Shown here in pieces: positions 57,072-64,000 of a stretch of 64,000 nucleotides of DNA (position 1 is its first letter; every line of letters starts with the position of its first letter). The DNA is from Gordonia insulae (GTDB lineage Bacteria; Actinomycetota; Actinomycetes; Mycobacteriales; Mycobacteriaceae): positions 5,518,001 to 5,582,000 of the forward strand of contig NZ_CP033972.1 of assembly GCF_003855095.1 (NCBI RefSeq), read 5' to 3'. The notes below the pieces were generated by a model, which was not told the DNA's origin, ran no database searches, and worked only from the letters and a program-made list of their open reading frames with translations. The position numbers and the translations under genes were made by a program.

Positions 57072-57141
57072 CTTACCTGGCATAGTGAGTGTCGGAGATC
57101 ACAAGGGTCCGGCCCGGGCCCGAGGCGAAGGGAATTCAGAG

Positions 57142-58371
57142 ATGACAGCAGGAAATGGGACCGCGCTGGACACCGCTACCGCATCGGCACCCGGCGGGCG
57201 CGACGGTACCGGTGTCGTCCTGCCCGTCGGCATCATCGGCTTCGGCTGGATGGGCCGCGCGCACGCACAGGCATATGCACGCGTCCGCCATCACTACCCG
57301 CAATTGACGCCGGTGCCGAAACTCATGGTGATCGCCGACGAGGTCACCGACCGTGCCGCCGAGGCCGCGGCGCAGTTCGAGGTGCCGTCGACCGTCGCCG
57401 ACTGGCGTCAGGTGGTCGAGGACCCGACGATCGCGGCCGTGAGCGTCACCGCCCCGAACTTCCTGCACCGCGAGATCGGCTGTGCGGTCGCATCCGCGGG
57501 CAAGCATCTGTGGATCGAGAAGCCGGTCGGGCTGTCGGCCGATGACGCGCGGGCCGTCGCGCGCGCGGCGCGCACCGCGGGTGTGCGGACCGCGGTGGGC
57601 TTCAACTACCGCAATGTGCCGGCCGTCGCGGCCGCCCGCGAACTGATCGCCGCCGGCGAGATCGGCGAGGTCACCCACGCGCGATTCCGCCTGTTCAGCG
57701 ACTATGCGGCGCACCCCGACGGTGCGCTGAGCTGGCGCTTCCAGCGGGCCCGTGGCGGCAACGGGGTCCTCGGTGACCTCGCGTCGCACGGCGCGGACCT
57801 GGTCTGGTTCCTGCTCGGCGACATCGACTCCGTGGTGGCGGACACCGCGATCTTCGTCGCCGATCGACCGAAGCCGACGGGTGCCACGTCGGGTCATCAG
57901 CTGGCGTCGGGCGGCGAGCGCGGACCGGTGGAGAACGAGGACTACGTGTCCGCGCAGATGCGTCTGGCGTCGGGCGCGCGTTGCGTCCTGGAGGCCAGTC
58001 GTGTCTCGGTCGGCGCGCAGAACTCGTACGGATTCGAGATCCACGGCACCGCAGGCGTTGTGCGATGGGACTATCGCCGGATGGGTGAACTCGAGGTCGG
58101 CGCCGGTCAGGCATATCAGGATCTGCCCGTCGCGACCCGGTTCGTCGGTCCGGGGGCGGGTGACTACGCCGCATTCCAGCCGGGTGCGGCCAACCCGATG
58201 AGCTACGACGACCTGAAGGTGATCGAGGCGGCGCGGTTCTGCGCATCCATCACCGACGAATCGCAGGCGGGCGCGACCATCGACGACGCGGTGCGCAGCG
58301 CCGAGGTGCTCGACGCGATGACCACCTCCGTGCGTGAGGGCACCCGGGTCTCGCCGGCCGCGCAGGGGTGA
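57142..58371 (+). CDS. Gfo/Idh/MocA-family dehydrogenase
   Basis: The 409-residue protein has a Rossmann GFGWMG at 33-38 preceded by a short N-terminal extension, IEKPVGLS near 131-138 with the conserved Lys, and GFNYRNVPAVAAARELI near 152-168. RGGNGVLGDLASHGADLVWFLLG near 204-226 holds the catalytic Asp and His. It probably oxidises an inositol isomer or derivative; the substrate is unknown. AAGGGAATT precedes the ATG. Its promoter shares site C with iolC. It overlaps the downstream MFS gene by 4 bp (GTGA). Confidence 0.82.
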   Translation: MTAGNGTALDTATASAPGGRDGTGVVLPVGIIGFGWMGRAHAQAYARVRHHYPQLTPVPKLMVIADEVTDRAAEAAAQFEVPSTVADWRQVVEDPTIAAVSVTAPNFLHREIGCAVASAGKHLWIEKPVGLSADDARAVARAARTAGVRTAVGFNYRNVPAVAAARELIAAGEIGEVTHARFRLFSDYAAHPDGALSWRFQRARGGNGVLGDLASHGADLVWFLLGDIDSVVADTAIFVADRPKPTGATSGHQLASGGERGPVENEDYVSAQMRLASGARCVLEASRVSVGAQNSYGFEIHGTAGVVRWDYRRMGELEVGAGQAYQDLPVATRFVGPGAGDYAAFQPGAANPMSYDDLKVIEAARFCASITDESQAGATIDDAVRSAEVLDAMTTSVREGTRVSPAAQG

Positions 58372-59786
58372 CCGGACGGTTCGGTCGGGCGTCGCGGGCA
58401 ACGCCGGCGGCGGATTTCCCGTACGCATTGGCGCTGCTCGGTGCCGGCGCGATGTTCATGGAGATCCTGGACGCGACGATCGTCGCGACGGCCCTGCCGG
58501 CGATCGCCGCCGACCTCGGTGTGCGGCCGCTCGATGCGGCAGTGGTGGTGACCTCCTACCTGATCACCCTGGCGGTGCTGATCCCGCTGTCGGGGTGGGT
58601 GGCCGACCGGTTCGGGGTGCGACGGGTGTTTCTCGTCGCGGGCGCGGTGTTCACCATCGCCTCCGCGGGATGCGCGCTCGCCCCGGATCTCTCGACCCTG
58701 GTGGCGATGCGCGTGCTGCAGGCGGCGGGCGGCGCGATGATGGTGCCGGTGGGTCGCCTGGCCGTCTTGCGGACCGTCGAGCGTGGCCAGCTCGTCCGGG
58801 CGATCGCGTATCTGACCTGGCCCGCCCTGGTCGCCCCGGTGGTGGCCCCGCTGATCGGCGGTCTCATCGTCACGCACGCGGACTGGCGGCTCATCTTCGC
58901 CATCAACATCCCCATCGGGGTGGCCGGACTCGTGGCCGCGACGATCTGGTGCCGCCCCGCCGAGACGGATGCGGGTCGTCGGCGGCTCGACCTGGTGGGC
59001 GTCGCGCTCACCACTCTCGCGGTGGGCGCCGCGATGCTGGCGACACAGGAGGTCTCGGGGGGCACGCCGCGGTGGCCGGTGGTGATCGCGGGGACCGTCG
59101 GTGCGGTCGTCCTCGGTGTCGCGGCCGTGCGGCGCATGCGCTCCTCGCCCCATCCGTTGCTCGATCTCGGCGTGCTGCGGGTGCCCTCGTTCGCGTCGGT
59201 CATCGGGTACGGAACCGTCTACCGCATGGCGATCAGCGCGGTCCCGTTCCTGCTTCCGCTGATGTTCCAACTCCAGTTCGGCTGGACGCCGGTCGCTGCC
59301 GGAGCCATGGTCACCGCCCTGTTCGTCGGCAACGTCGTCATCAAGCCGCTGACCACGCCGATGATGCGGCGCTGGGGAATCCGGCGTGTCCTCGTCGTGG
59401 ACCTGTTCGTGTCGGTGGCGGCGTTCGTCGCGCTCGCGGTCCTCGGGTCCGCGACGTCGGCGGTGGTCATCGTGATCGTGCTGGTCATCTCGGGAGCTCT
59501 GCGCTCCATCGGATTCTCGGCCTACAACACCCTGGCGTTCGCCGACGTGGACGCCGCCGAGCTCAGTGACGCCAATGCGGTGCACGCCGCCGTCCAGGAG
59601 CTCGGCGCGGCGTTCGGCGTCGCACTCGGGGCGGTCGCCGTGTCGGCGCTCGCGGTGTTCGACGGACTGCCCGCGGGTGCGTACTCGGCGACCTTCGTGC
59701 TCCTCGCCGTACTGATGGTCGTCTGCGTCATCGGTGCCTCTCGGTTGCCCGCGGGGGCCGGTCGGCGCGCGGTCGGACCCGCCTGA
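58368..59786 (+). CDS. MFS transporter, DHA2 (EmrB/QacA-like) family
   Basis: The 472-residue protein has about 14 hydrophobic segments and the DHA2 signatures: MEILDATIVATALPAIAADLG near 28-48 (motif D1 with the acidic residue), GWVADRFGVRRVF near 75-87 (motif A) and MRVLQAAGGAMMVPVGRL near 113-130 (motif C-like). The family exports drugs and metabolites with proton antiport. Because it is coupled to a dehydrogenase in an inositol region, it may export or exchange a pathway product. The start is the GTG overlapping the upstream stop. Confidence 0.8.
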   Translation: MTGRFGRASRATPAADFPYALALLGAGAMFMEILDATIVATALPAIAADLGVRPLDAAVVVTSYLITLAVLIPLSGWVADRFGVRRVFLVAGAVFTIASAGCALAPDLSTLVAMRVLQAAGGAMMVPVGRLAVLRTVERGQLVRAIAYLTWPALVAPVVAPLIGGLIVTHADWRLIFAINIPIGVAGLVAATIWCRPAETDAGRRRLDLVGVALTTLAVGAAMLATQEVSGGTPRWPVVIAGTVGAVVLGVAAVRRMRSSPHPLLDLGVLRVPSFASVIGYGTVYRMAISAVPFLLPLMFQLQFGWTPVAAGAMVTALFVGNVVIKPLTTPMMRRWGIRRVLVVDLFVSVAAFVALAVLGSATSAVVIVIVLVISGALRSIGFSAYNTLAFADVDAAELSDANAVHAAVQELGAAFGVALGAVAVSALAVFDGLPAGAYSATFVLLAVLMVVCVIGASRLPAGAGRRAVGPA

Positions 59787-59814
59787 TTCCCCGGATTTCG
59801 ACGGTTTAGATCCG

Positions 59815-59859
59815 AATGTCTTAACAAAGTCTTGACAGCGCGTATGTGACGGGTATTAC
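59815..59859 (+). promoter_or_regulatory. IolR-like operator, site B, with the ABC importer promoter
   Basis: AATGTCTTAACAAAGTCTTGAC (59815-59836) contains TGTCTTAACA, an exact match to KGWCHTRACA as recalled. It overlaps a -35 TTGACA (59832-59837). A -10 TATTAC (59854-59859) follows after 16 bp. Binding there would block the promoter of the SBP-permease-ATPase operon. Confidence 0.6.
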
Positions 59860-59920
59860 ATCTTCACAGGAGAGTGGCCCGTTGGACACTCTGGAGTCAG
59901 ATCGAAGGGAAGAGACAACG

Positions 59921-60946
59921 ATGCATTCCACAGAGCGTCGCCGGGCCACGCGCACACGGCGGCTCGTCGGGATCGCCGCCGTCATGTCATCGGCGGTGTT
60001 GATGGTGGCGGCGTGTTCCAGCACCGGCGGCGCGCCAGAGGACAACGGCAGCGGCGACGGTGGCGCAGGCAACGCCGGGACGCCGACCAAGACCGTCGCG
60101 ATGATCACCCACGAGGTCCCCGGGGACTCGTTCTGGGATCTGATCCGCAAGGGCGCGGAGATGGCCGCGAAGAAGGACAACATCAAGCTGCAGTACTCGT
60201 CGGACCCCGAGGCGCCGAACCAGGCCAACTTGGTGCAGACCGCCATCGACAGCAAGGTCGACGGCATCGCGCTGACGCTGGCCAAGCCCGACGCGATGGC
60301 GCCGGCCGTCAAGAAGGCGATCGACGCCGGCATCCCGGTCGTGGCCTTCAACTCCGGCTACGACAACTGGAAGCAGATGGGCGTCCAGCAGTACTTCGGC
60401 CAGGACGAGACCCTCGCCGGCAAGACCGCGGGCGAGCGTCTCACCAAGGACGGTCGCAAGAAGGTCCTCTGCGTCATCCAGGAGCAGGGCCAGATCGCCC
60501 TCGAGTCCCGGTGTGCCGGTGTCAAGCAGGGCTTCACCGGTGGTGGATTCGAGATCCTCAACGTCAACAGCAAGGACATGCCGTCCGTCGAGGCGACCAT
60601 GACCGCGAAGCTGCAGCAGGATCCGTCCATCGACACCGTGGTCACGCTCGGCGCACCGATCGCACAGACCGCGGTGCAGTCCAAGGGCAACGCCGGTTCG
60701 AACGCCGAGATCGTCACCTTCGACACCAACGCCGCCCTGGTCCCGCTGATCCAGAACGGTGACGTGAAGTGGGCCATCGACCAGCAGCCGTACCTGCAGG
60801 GCTACCTGGCAATCGACTCGCTGTGGCTCTACATGACCAATGGCAACACCATCGGCGGTGGCCAGGCCGTCCTGACCGGTCCCGCCTTCATCGACGAGTC
60901 CAACATCGACGCAGTCGCCGAGTACGCCAAGAGCGGCACCCGCTGA
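59921..60946 (+). CDS. Sugar/inositol ABC transporter substrate-binding lipoprotein
   Basis: The 341-residue protein has a basic N terminus, a hydrophobic stretch and the lipobox LMVAAC with Cys32. A Gly-rich linker leads to a periplasmic-binding domain of the ribose/galactose type I fold: VAMITHEVPGDSFWDLIRKGAEMAA, then SKVDGIALTLAKPDAMAPAVKKAIDAGIPVVAFNSG and WAIDQQPYLQGYLAIDSL. It delivers a sugar or polyol to the permease. Inositol is inferred from the cluster and the IolR-like site in its promoter. GAAGGGAAGAG precedes the ATG at 59921. Confidence 0.88.
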   Translation: MHSTERRRATRTRRLVGIAAVMSSAVLMVAACSSTGGAPEDNGSGDGGAGNAGTPTKTVAMITHEVPGDSFWDLIRKGAEMAAKKDNIKLQYSSDPEAPNQANLVQTAIDSKVDGIALTLAKPDAMAPAVKKAIDAGIPVVAFNSGYDNWKQMGVQQYFGQDETLAGKTAGERLTKDGRKKVLCVIQEQGQIALESRCAGVKQGFTGGGFEILNVNSKDMPSVEATMTAKLQQDPSIDTVVTLGAPIAQTAVQSKGNAGSNAEIVTFDTNAALVPLIQNGDVKWAIDQQPYLQGYLAIDSLWLYMTNGNTIGGGQAVLTGPAFIDESNIDAVAEYAKSGTR

Positions 60947-60965
60947 CCGGCGGAAGGAACCCATC

Positions 60966-62024
60966 ATGAGTACACAAACAGATCTCGACCTGTCCACGCA
61001 CAAGGTCGTCACCGATGAGCGGGTGAAGCGGCAGAAGCCGTTGCAGCGCTTGCTGGTCCGGCCGGAGATCGGCGCCCTGGTCGGCGCCATCGCGATCTTC
61101 ATCTTCTTCTGCATCGTCGCGGCGCCGTTCCGCACCCCGGAGGCGTTGGCCACCATCCTCTATGCCAGCTCGACGATCGGCATCATGGCCTGCGGCGTCG
61201 CCGTCCTGATGATCGGCGGCGAGTTCGACCTCTCGACCGGTGTGGCCGTGACGTTCTCGTCGCTGGCCGCCTCGATGCTGGCCTACAACCTGCATCTCAA
61301 CGTGTGGCTCGGTGCGGTGCTCGCGCTGGTGCTCGCCCTGGCCGTCGGCTTCTTCAACGGGTACCTGGTGATGAAGACGAAGATCCCGTCGTTCCTCATC
61401 ACGCTGTCGACGTTCCTGATGTTGACCGGTATCAACCTCGCGGTCACCAAACTGGTGACCGGCCAGGTCGCGACCCCGTCCATCTCGGACATGCAGGGCT
61501 TCGACTCCGCGCAGAAGGTGTTCGCCTCGTCGTTCAACGTGCTCGGTGTGTCGGTGCGCATCACCGTCGTGTGGTGGATTCTCTTCACACTCGTGGCGAC
61601 CTGGGTGTTGATGCGGACCCGCATCGGCAACTGGATCTTCGCGGTCGGCGGCGGCCAGGAGTCGGCGCGCGCCGTCGGTGTGCCGGTGACCAAGGTGAAG
61701 ATCGGCATGTTCATGTTCGTCGGCTTCTGCGCCTGGTTCGTCGGTATGCACCTGCTGTTCGCATTCGACACCGTGCAGTCCGGTCAGGGTGTGGGCAACG
61801 AGTTCTTCTACATCATCGCCGCAGTGGTCGGTGGGTGTCTGCTCACCGGCGGATACGGAACCGCCGTCGGTGCGGCCATCGGTGCCTTCATCTTCGGCAT
61901 GGTGAACCAGGGCATCGTCTACGCCGGCTGGAATCCCGACTGGTTCAAGTTCTTCATGGGCGCGATGCTGCTCTTCGCGGTGATCGCCAACAACAGCTTC
62001 CGCAACTACGCGGCGAAGAGGTGA
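60966..62024 (+). CDS. Sugar/inositol ABC transporter permease (RbsC-like)
   Basis: The 352-residue protein has 8-10 hydrophobic helices after a polar N terminus of about 40 residues. GEFDLSTGVAVTFSSL near 81-96, MKTKIPSFLITLSTFLMLTGI near 136-156 and GGGQESARAVGVPVTKVKI near 227-245, the loop that meets the ATPase, place it with RbsC/BPD_transp_2 permeases. It starts 19 bp after the SBP stop, with GGAAGG upstream, and forms one operon with the SBP and ATPase. Confidence 0.88.
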   Translation: MSTQTDLDLSTHKVVTDERVKRQKPLQRLLVRPEIGALVGAIAIFIFFCIVAAPFRTPEALATILYASSTIGIMACGVAVLMIGGEFDLSTGVAVTFSSLAASMLAYNLHLNVWLGAVLALVLALAVGFFNGYLVMKTKIPSFLITLSTFLMLTGINLAVTKLVTGQVATPSISDMQGFDSAQKVFASSFNVLGVSVRITVVWWILFTLVATWVLMRTRIGNWIFAVGGGQESARAVGVPVTKVKIGMFMFVGFCAWFVGMHLLFAFDTVQSGQGVGNEFFYIIAAVVGGCLLTGGYGTAVGAAIGAFIFGMVNQGIVYAGWNPDWFKFFMGAMLLFAVIANNSFRNYAAKR

Positions 62025-62031
62025 GCAGACA

Positions 62032-62844
62032 ATGAGTTCAGCAATCGAGACCAGACCCGAATCGGAATCCAGCGGCGGCAAGGTACCCCTGATCGAGCTC
62101 CGCAACGTCGGCAAGTCCTACGGCGCCATCATCGCGCTCAAGGACATCAGCCTGCGGGTGAACGCCGGTGAGGTGACCTGCGTGCTCGGCGACAACGGCG
62201 CCGGCAAATCCACCCTCATCAAGATCATGGCCGGTCTGCATCAGCAGACCGAGGGTGAGCTGCTCATCGACGGCGATGAGACGATGCTCGAATCGCCCAA
62301 GCACGCCCTCGAGACCGGTATCGCCACGGTCTACCAGGACCTCGCGGTCGTGGGTCTGATGCCGGTGTGGCGCAACTTCTTCCTCGGCCAGGAACTGCGT
62401 AAGGGGCCGTTCAAGTCGCTGGACATCCAGGCGATGCGGGCGACCACCAAGGAAGAGCTGTTCAAGATGGGCATCGACCTGCCCGACGTGGATGCGCCGA
62501 TCGGCTCGCTCTCCGGCGGTCAACGCCAGTGCGTGGCGATCTCCCGCGCGATCTACTTCGGCGCCCGCGTGCTGATCCTCGACGAGCCGACCGCCGCGCT
62601 GGGCGTCAAACAGTCCGGGACCGTGCTCCGCTACATCTCGGCGGCACGTGACCAGGGCTTCGGCGTCGTGTTCATCACCCACAACCCGCATCACGCACAC
62701 ATGGTGGGCGACCACTTCGTGCTGTTGAACCGCGGGCGGCAGAAGCTGGACTGCACCTACGACGAGATCACCCTCGACGAGCTGACCCAGCAGATGGCCG
62801 GCGGCGACGAGCTGGACACGCTCAGCCACGAACTGCGGCGCTGA
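62032..62844 (+). CDS. Sugar/inositol ABC transporter ATP-binding protein
   Basis: The 270-residue protein is a single nucleotide-binding domain: Walker A GDNGAGKST at 53-61, Q-loop near VYQDL, signature LSGGQRQ near 159-165 and Walker B LILDEPTAAL near 181-190, with H-loop His near FITHNPHH. RbsA-type importers usually have two such domains in one 500-residue protein; here one domain must act as a homodimer. It follows the permease after 7 bp. A strong terminator closes the operon. Confidence 0.9.
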   Translation: MSSAIETRPESESSGGKVPLIELRNVGKSYGAIIALKDISLRVNAGEVTCVLGDNGAGKSTLIKIMAGLHQQTEGELLIDGDETMLESPKHALETGIATVYQDLAVVGLMPVWRNFFLGQELRKGPFKSLDIQAMRATTKEELFKMGIDLPDVDAPIGSLSGGQRQCVAISRAIYFGARVLILDEPTAALGVKQSGTVLRYISAARDQGFGVVFITHNPHHAHMVGDHFVLLNRGRQKLDCTYDEITLDELTQQMAGGDELDTLSHELRR

Positions 62845-62865
62845 GCGCTTCGGCGAATCACGACG

Positions 62866-62899
62866 ACCCGCTCGGCCCCGCACGGGGTCGAGCGGGTTT
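62866..62899 (+). terminator. Terminator after the ABC importer operon
   Basis: ACCCGCTCG and CGAGCGGGT (62866-62874 and 62889-62897) pair, with an inner CCCC/GGGG stem, and TTTCC follows. It separates the importer from the regulator-like gene. Confidence 0.8.
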
Positions 62900-62960
62900 C
62901 CATTTCCGGTACATGCGGTGAACGCGCGGGATACGTTGACCCGGCGGAGGAAGGATGGGG

Positions 62961-64000
62961 ATGGCTGAGGTAGCGGACGGGGTGGAGATGCGTCGCCTGG
63001 TGGGCGTGGTGTTCGGGGCGTCGAGCCCGTTCGAGGCGGATCTCGTCGACGAACTCTATGCGGCCGCCGACGCCGCCGGATACCGGCTGACGCTGGGATT
63101 GCACAGCGCGGCGCGGACCCGGGCCCGAGCGGTGTCCGACCTCGCCGACCAGGGGTGCGCCGCGATCGTCGTCGTCGGGGCCGAGCACGGTGACCGATTC
63201 GACCTCGAGGTGCCGATGGTCGTGGTCGGTGAACGCATCCCGGACCTCACCGCGGTGACGGTGGGCACCGACGAATGGCGCGGTGCGCACCTGGCCGTGC
63301 AGCACCTGATCGACCTGGGTCACACCGCGATCGCCCATGTCGAAGGCGGCGAGCATCCCTGTGCATCCGAGCGACTGCGCGGCTACCTCGGCGCCATGAC
63401 CGCCGCCGGATATCGGGACGACTGCCGCACCCTGGTCGGCGACTACACCGAGGAGGCGGGCGCACTGGCCGCGGAGCGAATGCTCGCGGAAGGGCACCTG
63501 CCCACCGCCACGTTCCTGGCGAACGACCGGATGGCCGTCGGCTTCATCGACGTCATGCGGCACAACGGTATACGCGTTCCCGTTGACATGTCGGTGATCG
63601 GCTACGACGATGGCCCGCATGCCGTCCTCGGACATCTCAACCTCACGACCGTCCGTCAGGACGTCGCAGGATTGGGCCGAGCGGCCATCGATGCCGTGGC
63701 CTCTCTCGTCGGCGACTCCGATCGTGCCGCGAACACAGGTGGATTCGGGTTCTACGGCGCCATCGCGCTGGAGCCCGCGCTGATGGTCCGGGGCACCACC
63801 GCGCCGCCGCCCGGCGCCGACCACGGACCGGCCGACGCCCTGACCCCGGTCCGATGGGGTCTGCTGGCGGACAACTGTGACGACGCCCTGGTGCATGAAC
63901 TCGGTACCCCCGGAACGGTTTCCGGTGCGATCGAGGTCGTCGCCAGCGCGTCCACAGCGGTCGCGTGGGAGATCGCCGACCGCCTGGGCATCATGGTCTC
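62961..64000 (+). CDS. LacI-type sensor protein without DNA-binding domain, running into a Gfo/Idh/MocA-like region (partial)
   Basis: The frame is open to the window end, so the protein is C-terminally incomplete (at least 346 residues). Residues 12-285 match the effector domain of LacI regulators: LVGVVFGASSPFEADLVDEL, then LIDLGHTAIAHVEGGEH, TATFLANDRMAVG, VDMSVIGYDDGPHAV and ALMVRGTTAPP, where LacI proteins normally end. The helix-turn-helix that should precede is missing: an in-frame TGA lies at 62937-62939, only 24 bp before the start. After a linker, TPVRWGLLADNCDD (295-308) and IEVVASAS (about 325-332) plus WEIADRLGI look like the first Rossmann strand-helix-strand of a Gfo/Idh/MocA dehydrogenase, but without its GxGxxG. 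GGAGGAAGG precedes two ATGs (62955 and 62961). Confidence 0.65.
   Translation, partial: MAEVADGVEMRRLVGVVFGASSPFEADLVDELYAAADAAGYRLTLGLHSAARTRARAVSDLADQGCAAIVVVGAEHGDRFDLEVPMVVVGERIPDLTAVTVGTDEWRGAHLAVQHLIDLGHTAIAHVEGGEHPCASERLRGYLGAMTAAGYRDDCRTLVGDYTEEAGALAAERMLAEGHLPTATFLANDRMAVGFIDVMRHNGIRVPVDMSVIGYDDGPHAVLGHLNLTTVRQDVAGLGRAAIDAVASLVGDSDRAANTGGFGFYGAIALEPALMVRGTTAPPPGADHGPADALTPVRWGLLADNCDDALVHELGTPGTVSGAIEVVASASTAVAWEIADRLGIMV

Noticed and set aside
56954..57141. N-terminal extensions of iolC and the divergent dehydrogenase into the intergenic region
   Set aside because: Both frames are open, but they would overlap the operator and promoter; ribosome binding sites support GTG 56953 and ATG 57142.

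Overview
The window is high-GC actinobacterial DNA from a mycolic-acid bacterium (order Mycobacteriales). Gordonia or a close relative is my best guess, but the genus is inferred. Three things point there. First, from 19.0 to 39.6 kb the order ahcY - tmk - mtrA - mtrB - lpqB - comF - hpf - secA1 - DUF6459-type gene - wax ester/TAG synthase-like gene - DUF6912-type gene - ferredoxin-type reductase - desA3 follows the Mycobacterium tuberculosis block Rv3248c to Rv3229c as I remember it. Second, there are ESX (type VII secretion) genes including PE, PPE, EspG and paired WXG100 proteins. Third, several genes have a TANNNT -10 box about 6 nt from a start codon and no Shine-Dalgarno site, which is typical of leaderless actinobacterial mRNAs.

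Layout. 0.1-5.3 kb: a quinate/shikimate-type catabolic cluster (TetR regulator, shikimate/quinate dehydrogenase, MHS-family transporter, and a divergent QsuB/QuiC-type 3-dehydroshikimate dehydratase) with three copies of one 19-bp operator. 5.4-8.1 kb: TM2 protein, alpha/beta hydrolase, DedA protein. 8.1-17.0 kb: an ESX island (MinD/ParA-like EspI-type ATPase, two YbaB-like proteins, EspC-like, a long Pro/Gly-rich protein, PE, PPE, EspG, two WXG100 proteins) without any Ecc membrane component or mycosin, plus a divergent class III CoA-transferase gene. 17.4-18.9 kb: an amino acid permease. 19.0-31.5 kb: the housekeeping block. 31.6-40.9 kb: lipid genes (degenerate WS/DGAT, reductase, two tandem desaturases) with a shared palindromic operator before the reductase and the first desaturase, and an inserted tandem-GNAT gene. 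40.9-43.2 kb: an MFS exporter and a divergent LysR regulator.

43.1-64 kb is a large polyol/inositol catabolic region. It holds a TIM-barrel isomerase and dehydrogenase facing a LacI repressor, an inositol permease (iolT), a methylmalonate-semialdehyde dehydrogenase (iolA), an iolC - aldolase - iolB - iolD - iolG operon, three further Gfo/Idh/MocA dehydrogenases, a drug-type MFS gene, a sugar ABC importer and a regulator-like gene running off the end. Three promoters carry a TGTC-NN-(A/G)ACA box resembling the corynebacterial IolR site. Together the genes would import inositol by MFS and ABC routes, oxidise it (IolG), open the ring (IolD), isomerise (IolB), phosphorylate (IolC), cleave (aldolase) and convert malonate semialdehyde to acetyl-CoA (IolA). 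The IolE dehydratase is not recognisable inside the window.

The most unusual items are: the last gene, a LacI-type sensor domain with no DNA-binding domain that appears to run into a Gfo/Idh/MocA-like domain; a 30-bp dispersed repeat that sits three times in frame inside a dehydrogenase gene; a WS/DGAT homologue whose catalytic HHxxxDG motif is broken; and the ESX substrate island without its secretion core. No tRNA, rRNA, insertion sequence or CRISPR array was seen.
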